Source of the DNA: Chloroflexota bacterium
GTDB taxonomy: Bacteria > Cyanobacteriota > Vampirovibrionia > Obscuribacterales > Obscuribacteraceae
Direction of reading: 5' to 3'
NCBI GenBank assembly: GCA_005240105.1
Contig: SBAT01000453.1
Span: 1-10,938 of the forward strand
DNA length: 10,938 nucleotides
Both the position numbers and the translations under genes were made by a program. How positions within the stretch are numbered: the first letter of the stretch is position 1; each line of letters starts with the position of its first letter. The notes beneath the pieces are model-generated. The model did not search any database. It saw only the letters and a program-made list of their open reading frames with translations, and was not told where the DNA came from. Below are positions 1 to 5,185 of this stretch, piece by piece.

Positions 1-245
1 CTTGTTACTACGTCCTGACGGTTTGTCTTTAGCTGATCTTCTGATAAATATTCGACTGGTGCCGACACTGGAAAATTCATGTTAAAACCGGATGGCACAA
101 CAATAGGTGGCGGCGGTGGCACAAGCGGTCCGGAATTTGATTTGCTTGTTGGTTTTGATTGAGCGCTGGAAACCGACATAAAAAGGGCAAGACATACTAG
201 GGATGTCTTTGCCAAATGTTCGGGTACTTTAGGTTTACTAGCCAT
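1..245 (-). CDS. Secreted proline-rich protein, N-terminal part only (cut by window edge)
   Basis: An open frame starts at ATG 245 and runs without a stop off the left edge, giving 81 codons. The N-terminus reads as a Sec signal peptide: a short basic stretch with three lysines, a hydrophobic core around TSLVCLALFMSVSSA (residues 14-28) and a likely signal-peptidase I site after SSA. The mature start is low complexity (Ser/Lys, then a run of five prolines, PPPPPIVVPSG), typical of an unstructured linker in an exported or envelope protein. No domain is recognisable in the visible part, so no function is given. There is no Shine-Dalgarno sequence. A TACAAT hexamer (258-253) ends seven bases before the ATG, which would fit a leaderless mRNA. 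The gene is divergent from the metallophosphoesterase gene, with only 28 bases between starts. The signal peptide and codon pattern argue for a real gene; function is unknown. Confidence 0.7.
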   Translation of the reverse strand, partial: MASKPKVPEHLAKTSLVCLALFMSVSSAQSKPTSKSNSGPLVPPPPPIVVPSGFNMNFPVSAPVEYLSEDQLKTNRQDVVT

Positions 246-273
246 ACTGCTAATTGTAGGGTATTCTCAATTC
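239..273. promoter_or_regulatory. Compact divergent promoter region with back-to-back -10 elements
   Basis: Only 28 bases separate the two divergent ATGs (245 minus, 274 plus). On the minus strand TACAAT (258-253) lies seven bases before ATG 245. On the plus strand TATTCT (262-267) lies six bases before ATG 274, with a 4/6 match to the -35 consensus, TAGCCA (239-244), 17 bases upstream. No convincing -35 is seen for the minus promoter. Neither start has a Shine-Dalgarno sequence. Promoter calls by eye from short motifs are weak; the shared spacing on both sides is what makes this worth marking. Confidence 0.35.
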
Positions 274-1068
274 ATGGAATCTAACAAAAAATTGACGGTT
301 TTGTTCCTGGGGGACGTAATTGGTAAGCCCGGACGCCGGGTGGTTGTTGAGTACCTTGAACAGCTTGTAAACAAACCGGATCTTATTATCTGCAATGTGG
401 AAAATGCTGCCCATGGTTTTGGTGTGGTTGAAAGGCATATTGAAGAACTTTCCCAAGCCGGCGTAAATGTATTTACCGGTGGCAACCATACTTTCGATCA
501 AAAGGAAATCTTCGGCTTCATTGATAAACACAATAACGTCTTGCGTCCGGCCAATTATCCGGAAGGGACACCAGGCAAGGGATTTTGCCTTATTGAGGCG
601 GGTGGCGTGAAGGTTGGCATTTTAAATATTCAAGGTCGCATTTTTATGGAGCCACTGGATTCACCATTTATGGTGGCAGATCGCTTAGTGAATGAAATTA
701 GCAAAGAAACCAATCTTATATTTGTAGATATGCACGCTGAGGCGACAGCAGAAAAGGTGGCTATGGGCTGGCACCTTGATGGACGAGTCTCGGTGCTCGT
801 TGGTACACACACGCATGTCCAAACTGCTGATGAACGAATTTTGACTAACGGTACCGCCTATCTAACGGACGCCGGCTGTTGTGGTCCAACTGAAGGCGTA
901 ATCGGCATGGACCGTCAATCAGTGTTTCGCCGTATGATCAATCAGTTGCCCGCGCGCTTCGAAGTTGCTCAAGGTCCGGCAATGGTCAATGGAGTGATTT
1001 GTACGCTGGATAAAACGACCGGCAAAGCTCTATCTATAGATAGAGTGCAGTACAAGCAAAAGATCTAA
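274..1068 (+). CDS. ymdB: YmdB-type metallophosphoesterase (TIGR00282 family)
   Basis: This 264-residue protein belongs to the YmdB/DR1281 family of dinuclear-metal phosphoesterases; B. subtilis YmdB hydrolyses 2',3'-cyclic nucleotides and affects RNA turnover, biofilm and motility. The length is normal for the family. Metal-binding motifs are in order: GDVIGKPGR with D14, NVENAAHG with E42 and N43, GGNHTFD with N70 and H71 (probable catalytic His), DMHAEAT with H153, and GTHTHVQTADE with H178 and H180. The conserved TDAGCCGP and GVIGMD segments follow, so the active site looks complete. No signal peptide is seen, so it should be cytoplasmic. The start at 274 gives the usual family N-terminus and no better upstream start exists, but there is no clear ribosome binding site. 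The stop codon overlaps the stop of the convergent thioredoxin-like gene by four bases. In many bacteria this family is encoded near the RNase Y gene; none is visible here. Confidence 0.93.
   Translation: MESNKKLTVLFLGDVIGKPGRRVVVEYLEQLVNKPDLIICNVENAAHGFGVVERHIEELSQAGVNVFTGGNHTFDQKEIFGFIDKHNNVLRPANYPEGTPGKGFCLIEAGGVKVGILNIQGRIFMEPLDSPFMVADRLVNEISKETNLIFVDMHAEATAEKVAMGWHLDGRVSVLVGTHTHVQTADERILTNGTAYLTDAGCCGPTEGVIGMDRQSVFRRMINQLPARFEVAQGPAMVNGVICTLDKTTGKALSIDRVQYKQKI
1028..1045. repeat. Perfect 18-bp palindrome inside the 3' end of the phosphoesterase gene
   Basis: CTCTATCTATAGATAGAG is a perfect self-complementary sequence with no loop, about 20 bases before the phosphoesterase stop and about 20 bases past the stop of the convergent minus-strand gene. 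Transcribed from either side it could fold as a 7-bp stem with a 4-base loop. The plus-strand sequence has a short T-run (1069-1073) about 24 bases later, too far away for a standard intrinsic terminator; the minus direction has no T-run. It could be a protein-binding site or a weak bidirectional 3'-end hairpin. Confidence 0.5.
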
Positions 1069-1526
1069 TTTTTCAAGCCTTCAATTTTGCTCTCGAGTGT
1101 TTTGGAATCTACTTCGCCGTTGGCGCTCCAGATCTTCTGTCCGTTTTTGTCGAGCAGCACTTCTTGTGGAATGTAACCCTGATAATAGTTTTTCAGTAAT
1201 TGCTTGGCTGATTCAGTTTTGGTGTGATCAACATCGACAATCACAAACTTGATCTTGTTTTCTTTGAAGTGCTTATACAGATCAACGACTCTTTTAGCCT
1301 GACGGTTGGAGTTCAAGTCTCCTGAGGCGGCAAAGAATATAAAAGTTGGGCGTCCCATCTCATGTTCCGTATCGTCAATCTTGTTTGCCAGGATTGGAAA
1401 TCCTGTGTCCGTATCTTGATAGTAGGAAATGCCGTCCCGTAAACGCAGATCTTCGGCAGCGGCAACCGGCAACGGCAATAGCGCCAAGGCTAATAGAACT
1501 GCTGCCTTTTGCTTTTGTTTGAACAT
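1065..1526 (-). CDS. Exported thioredoxin-fold protein without the CXXC motif
   Basis: The 153-residue product begins with a clear Sec signal peptide (MFKQKQK, then a Leu/Ala-rich core and a VAAAE cleavage region near residue 24), so it should act outside the cytoplasmic membrane. The rest reads as a thioredoxin fold: beta strand TFIFFAAS (61-68), the helix region, strand KFVIVDVDHT (93-102), GYIPQEVLLDKNGQ with the expected cis-proline P120 and following strand, then KIWSANGEVD and a C-terminal helix. Where WCxxC should stand it has AASGDLNSN, and the mature part has no cysteine at all, so it cannot act as a thiol oxidoreductase. It may be a binding or chaperone-like member of the family. 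The start is supported by an AAAGGG ribosome binding site just upstream. Its stop overlaps that of the convergent phosphoesterase gene by four bases. Function is unknown. Confidence 0.8.
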   Translation of the reverse strand: MFKQKQKAAVLLALALLPLPVAAAEDLRLRDGISYYQDTDTGFPILANKIDDTEHEMGRPTFIFFAASGDLNSNRQAKRVVDLYKHFKENKIKFVIVDVDHTKTESAKQLLKNYYQGYIPQEVLLDKNGQKIWSANGEVDSKTLESKIEGLKN

Positions 1527-1558
1527 GGTTTCCCTTTCCAGGTGTTCTGCCGGTGCCT

Positions 1559-1585
1559 ATTGTAGGACATTGACGGCAGTCAATG
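1559..1585 (-). promoter_or_regulatory. Inverted repeat and possible -10 upstream of the thioredoxin-like gene
   Basis: CATTGAC-GGCA-GTCAATG (1568-1585) is an inverted repeat with perfect 7-bp arms. On the minus strand it is followed immediately by TACAAT (1564-1559), a good -10 hexamer about 33 bases before the ATG at 1526. The dyad contains TTGACT, a near-consensus -35, but the spacing of 13 bases to TACAAT is too short for a standard promoter. The layout fits a promoter overlapped by an operator. A hairpin after the upstream 120-residue gene is the alternative, although no T-run follows. Confidence 0.3.
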
Positions 1586-1617
1586 GAAAAAGTGCCGACA
1601 TTTGAGACTTTTAGTTG

Positions 1618-1980
1618 TTATCCAGGCTCGCTAAAGTCGGAAGCGCGCAATCCATGAACGAAGCGTACCCATTTTTGATGCTCGTAGCTCATGGAGTACT
1701 GGTAAAGCGAATTGAGAAGCCGCTGTCCGGATTCGGAACCGGCGCTAAAAGTGTAGTAATTGCCATCATCGTCCGACTTATATCCTAAGTCCTGGCCGGC
1801 AGGTCTGACCAAATCGGCGCCTGCCTGATTGATGGTTATCTCATAATGGATGACTTTGTCAGCAAGCGATTCCGGTTGTTTGGCAAGCCTTTCAAATAAC
1901 CAACTCGCCAATACATCCTTAGCCGGCAGATGAGGATCTGCCGCCTGGAGGTATCTGGAAAACTCTTGCAAAATGTCCAT
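1618..1980 (-). CDS. Hypothetical protein, 120 residues
   Basis: I do not recognise this family. The product is a soluble protein with no signal peptide, membrane segment or cysteine. The first 45 residues look helical (MDILQEFSRYL, DVLASWLFERLAKQ). The middle is likely beta structure (VIHYEITINQAGADLV, then GNYYTFSAG after an acidic DDD). The end is a helix rich in aromatic residues (LLNSLYQYSMSYEHQKWVRFV). Composition is natural for a coding sequence and the frame is open throughout. There is no Shine-Dalgarno sequence; TACAAT (1992-1987) lies six bases before the ATG. The 79-residue gene ends 17 bases upstream on the same strand, so the two may form one transcription unit. A frameshifted single gene is possible, since the two frames differ, but nothing in the sequence favours it. 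Confidence 0.6.
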   Translation of the reverse strand: MDILQEFSRYLQAADPHLPAKDVLASWLFERLAKQPESLADKVIHYEITINQAGADLVRPAGQDLGYKSDDDGNYYTFSAGSESGQRLLNSLYQYSMSYEHQKWVRFVHGLRASDFSEPG

Positions 1981-1986
1981 AATAGT

Positions 1987-2000
1987 ATTGTAAGCGCTTA
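1987..2000 (-). promoter_or_regulatory. 10-bp palindrome with adjoining TACAAT hexamer
   Basis: TAAGCGCTTA (1991-2000) is a perfect 10-bp palindrome that contains the stop codon of the upstream 79-residue gene. Its last bases run into TACAAT (1992-1987), a good -10 element six bases before the ATG at 1980. No -35 is apparent at the right distance. It may be an internal promoter with an operator, or chance. Confidence 0.25.
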
Positions 2001-2237
2001 ACCTAATTTCGGTAGGTCGGCAAAGGCTTGCCTAGCCTTTGTTTGCAGATCTTGTCCGATTAAATGGCTGTCAAGTGGCGATTTGCCATAAATCTTGCCA
2101 AGATGTGTTAGAAAAGGCTCCATTTGTTGTAAAATATCCTTGATGCACCAAGTTGGGGCGTCACAAGGTTTTTTAAACCACGTTGGTGGTTGCCAGGAAA
2201 ATATGCGGACATCTTCTGTTGAAGACGTCTGGGGCAT
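1998..2237 (-). CDS. Hypothetical small protein, 79 residues (start uncertain)
   Basis: I do not recognise this protein. The first ATG in the frame is at 2237 and gives 79 residues; a TTG at 2270 would add 11. The central part is rich in Trp, Pro and Cys (SWQPPTWFKKPCDAPTWC), followed by an amphipathic helix region (IKDILQQMEPFLTHLGKIYG) and a second helical stretch near the end. No signal peptide or membrane segment is seen. No Shine-Dalgarno sequence precedes either start; TACTTT lies eight bases before ATG 2237, a weak leaderless-type arrangement. It sits 17 bases upstream of the 120-residue gene on the same strand and is divergent from the radical-SAM gene. The frame competes with other open frames here, so the call rests mainly on protein-like composition and position. 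Confidence 0.42.
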   Translation of the reverse strand: MPQTSSTEDVRIFSWQPPTWFKKPCDAPTWCIKDILQQMEPFLTHLGKIYGKSPLDSHLIGQDLQTKARQAFADLPKLG

Positions 2238-2333
2238 TGAAGACAAAAGTAAACGTCGCCTGGTTTGCAAATGTGGCTTAGCCAGTTTTTAACGACTAGC
2301 CGTAGTGCTAACGAGACATTCAGTGAAGTTTTT

Positions 2334-2347
2334 GGAGATACGTCATC
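2334..2347 (+). promoter_or_regulatory. Ribosome binding site that points to an ATC start codon
   Basis: GGAG at 2334-2337 is the only strong Shine-Dalgarno match before the radical-SAM gene. Seven bases later comes ATC (2345-2347), in frame and followed by AGT AAT ACA, which would give (M)SNTAVGRVQ and then the sequence from the GTG at 2369. In this frame there is no ATG, GTG or TTG between the upstream stop (2324-2326) and 2369. Either the rare ATC codon is used, the base is a variant or error for ATG, or GTG 2369 initiates without this site. Confidence 0.4.
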
Positions 2348-5167
2348 AGTAATACAGCAGTTGGTCGAGTGCAATCGGCTGACATTTACCCCTATTTGAA
2401 CAATAAGAACCAAGAGCAGTTCAGCCGCATGCTAACCGACGAATTGTTGCCTTGCGTTGAGCGCCCAGGACAGTATCTAGGCAACGAATGGGGTGCATTT
2501 AGGAAAGACTTCGATAGCCATTCAGTCCGTCTGGCTTTGGCCTTCCCGGATCTTTATGAGCTTGGAATGTCGAATTTCGGCCAGCGAATTCTTTATAACA
2601 TTGTCAATAAGAACGACGAGTTTCTTTGTGACAGAACCTACGCTCCCAATTCAGACTTGGAAGAGCTTCTAAGGAAAAACAAACTGCCGCTGTGGGGTTT
2701 TGAATCGCGCAGGGCTTTAGCCGGCTTTGAGTTAGTTGGTTTTTCGCTTGCTTACGAACTGACTTATACCAACGTATTGAATATGTTGGATTTGTCCCAA
2801 ATGCCTGTATTGGCAAGCGAGCGCCAGGGGATTTTTCCGCTCATATTTGGTGGCGGACCGGCCTCTGTTAATCCTGAGCCAATGGCTGATTTCCTGGACT
2901 TTTTCATCATCGGCGATGGAGAGTTGGCTATTCCTGCCGTCATGGAGCGTATCCGCTTATTTAAGGAACAGCTGCAACAAACCAAATTGAGTAAGCGTGA
3001 TCTTTTAATTGATCTGGCTACCAATGTTCCAGGAATTTATGTCCCCGTGCTTTATGAAGTAGTTGAGGGCAGTCCAGTGGTTAAACCAATGCCAGACTTG
3101 AATATTCCAGAACGTGTGGCAAGACAAGTATTTCCGTTGAGCGATGTAAACCAGCCAACAGATGGCCCTGTTCCATACCTTAAACTTGTCCATGACAGGC
3201 AGGTTCTTGAAGTTAGACGTGGATGTGATCGTGGCTGTCGATTCTGCCAGCCTGGTTATACATTTTTGCCTGTGCGAGAAAGAAGTGCAGATGACTTATT
3301 GCGCTTGTCAAAAGATGCTTTGCAAAAGTCCGGGCATGACGAGTATTCGATGTTGTCACTTTGCGTAAGTGACTATACAGCGCTACATGAAGCTGTTTCT
3401 ACCCTCAACCGCGAACATAGTCAAAAACGTGCATCACTGTCATTTCCCAGCCAACGCGCTGATCGCATGAACTTAGATGTAGCAGAGGAACTCAAAGTAG
3501 TACGCAAGAGTGGTATTACTTTGGCTCCTGAAGCCGGTACTGAACGCTTGCGTGCCGTCATTAACAAAGGGCTTAGTCATGAGCAAATTATTTCTGCCAT
3601 TGACTCAGCCTATAGTACCGGCTGGGCATCGGTGAAGCTGTACTTCATGCTTGGACTGCCGACAGAAACCGATGAAGATCTCTTTGGCATTCTGGAAATT
3701 CTTAAGGAAGCAAGTGAGCGTTGCCGGACAATTCGCAACAGCGATAGGATAAAGTATCGCCGTAGTATCGAATTTACCTGCACGATGTCTAATTTTGTGC
3801 CCAAGCCATTTACACCTTTCCAGTGGTTTGCTCAGATTACGCGCAAGGAAACGATTAGACGCCATACAGTCATGCGCCAGAAGATGAGGGAAATGGGTTT
3901 GCGTAATGTCACGCTCAATTTCACACTGCCGGAAACCAGTCTCCTGGAAGCAGTAGTTTCGCGCGGCGATAGAAATGTAGGCAAGCTCATCTACACCGCC
4001 TGGAAAAGCGGTTGTGTATTTGATGCCTGGGATGAACGATTCAAGTCGGACATCTGGCACAAGTCCGCTGGACAGCTGGGCATGAACCTGGAAGACATGG
4101 CATGCGTCGATAGAGAAGTCGGGTCTCGTCAGCCCTGGGATATAGTCCATGTCGGTCTTGCCGATTGGTGGCTGGTCAAGGAATGGGAAAAAGCATTAGC
4201 TGTTAAGGAAACAGCCCCCTGCACTGAGAATACTTGCCATGCATGTGGAGTTTGCACGGAACTAGATACAACACACTTGTTGGCTGCCCCTAGACCGGAG
4301 CAGCTCAAGAAAAATCCTTTCGTGAAGGAATTGGCTGTCTACAAGCATGAGGATGACAGTCATCCATCATTGTTCTTCATGAAACCGGAAGAACCAAAAA
4401 ATATTGCGACGAAGGTCAAAATTCGCTTTGAAATTAGCAAACTAGGCGATTTGAAATTTGTTGGACATCTTGATTTGCAACATTTGCTTGTGCGGGCAAT
4501 TCGCCGCGCGCAAATTGAGATTGCCCATACGGAAGGCTTCAACCCAAGCCCCAAATTGGCGCTTGCTAGTGCTCTTCCGTTATTGCAAGAAAGTTTAGCT
4601 GAGGTGGCGGAGATAGAATTGTCTGAGTTAATTGCAGCCGAAGAATTTATGCAACGCGTAAATTCCATGTTGCCCTCTGAAGTAAGAATTGTCAGAGCCA
4701 AGATGGTGGCATTGCGCTCGCCATCTTTAGCGACCAGCTTAAATCGCACTCGATACAGAGTTGTGGCTGGTCAATTAACTCAGGAACAGGTTTTGCGTGC
4801 AAAGACGCTTGTTGATGGATTACTGGCTAAGCCAAAACTGGAAGTCGCTAAGACAAACAAATCCGGTGTTGAGCAGCAAGTAGACATCAAGCCAGGCATT
4901 TTTGCCCTAAAGGTTGTTCAAGAGTCGCCCTTGACTCTGGAACTAGATTTGGCAACCGGGTCTAAGATGCACGTCAAACCAACAGATGTGTTGTTGAGTT
5001 TGAACGATGCAACTTGGACCGGGTCACAAGTTATCTGGAGTATCACCCGTATCGGGATGTTTACTGCAGAAGGGATTTCACTTTTCGACCTTGACGATGG
5101 TCTTGCAGATAAGACGGTTTCATCAGAATCCGGCGCAAAGACTCCGGCAATGGTCGATAAATCGTAA
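2345..5167 (+). CDS. B12-binding-like radical SAM protein fused to a DUF2344-type domain (TIGR03960 + TIGR03936)
   Basis: This is a long multi-domain protein of unknown reaction. Residues below count from the GTG at 2369 (932 aa). Residues 30-250 are a B12-binding-like region (LALAFPDLYELGMSNFGQ, GFSLAYELTYTNVLNML, GGGPASVNPEP, IIGDGE); the DxHxxG cobalamin motif is not seen. The radical SAM core starts at RRGCDRGCRFCQ, with cluster cysteines C286, C290 and C293, and includes EAGTERLR (388-395). A further cysteine set C618, C623, C626 and C629 (ENTCHACGVC) may bind a second cluster or zinc. From about 680 to 910 lies the DUF2344-type domain (KIRFEISKLGDLKFVGHLDL, EGFNPSPKLALASALPL). In many bacteria these two parts are separate or fused and sit next to RNase G/E, as here. 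The start is unclear: GTG 2369 has no good binding site, whereas GGAG (2334-2337) stands seven bases before an in-frame ATC at 2345, which gives the stated start. Confidence 0.88.
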   Translation: MSNTAVGRVQSADIYPYLNNKNQEQFSRMLTDELLPCVERPGQYLGNEWGAFRKDFDSHSVRLALAFPDLYELGMSNFGQRILYNIVNKNDEFLCDRTYAPNSDLEELLRKNKLPLWGFESRRALAGFELVGFSLAYELTYTNVLNMLDLSQMPVLASERQGIFPLIFGGGPASVNPEPMADFLDFFIIGDGELAIPAVMERIRLFKEQLQQTKLSKRDLLIDLATNVPGIYVPVLYEVVEGSPVVKPMPDLNIPERVARQVFPLSDVNQPTDGPVPYLKLVHDRQVLEVRRGCDRGCRFCQPGYTFLPVRERSADDLLRLSKDALQKSGHDEYSMLSLCVSDYTALHEAVSTLNREHSQKRASLSFPSQRADRMNLDVAEELKVVRKSGITLAPEAGTERLRAVINKGLSHEQIISAIDSAYSTGWASVKLYFMLGLPTETDEDLFGILEILKEASERCRTIRNSDRIKYRRSIEFTCTMSNFVPKPFTPFQWFAQITRKETIRRHTVMRQKMREMGLRNVTLNFTLPETSLLEAVVSRGDRNVGKLIYTAWKSGCVFDAWDERFKSDIWHKSAGQLGMNLEDMACVDREVGSRQPWDIVHVGLADWWLVKEWEKALAVKETAPCTENTCHACGVCTELDTTHLLAAPRPEQLKKNPFVKELAVYKHEDDSHPSLFFMKPEEPKNIATKVKIRFEISKLGDLKFVGHLDLQHLLVRAIRRAQIEIAHTEGFNPSPKLALASALPLLQESLAEVAEIELSELIAAEEFMQRVNSMLPSEVRIVRAKMVALRSPSLATSLNRTRYRVVAGQLTQEQVLRAKTLVDGLLAKPKLEVAKTNKSGVEQQVDIKPGIFALKVVQESPLTLELDLATGSKMHVKPTDVLLSLNDATWTGSQVIWSITRIGMFTAEGISLFDLDDGLADKTVSSESGAKTPAMVDKS

Positions 5168-5185
5168 GAGGAAAAAACACATAGT

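Noticed and set aside
2095..2292. Plus-strand open frame of 65 codons rich in cysteine
   Set aside because: It runs antisense to the better small-protein frame, has no binding site, and its composition does not resemble a folded protein.
2108..2413. Minus-strand open frame with a CKPGDVYFCLQCP zinc-finger-like stretch
   Set aside because: It overlaps the small-gene frame and the start of the radical-SAM gene, has no ribosome binding site and ends in unstructured sequence. A frameshift joining it to the 79-residue frame was considered, but nothing in the sequence supports it.
3605..4150. 181-codon minus-strand frame inside the radical-SAM gene
   Set aside because: It is antisense to a strongly conserved domain; its length reflects the codon pattern of the real gene.
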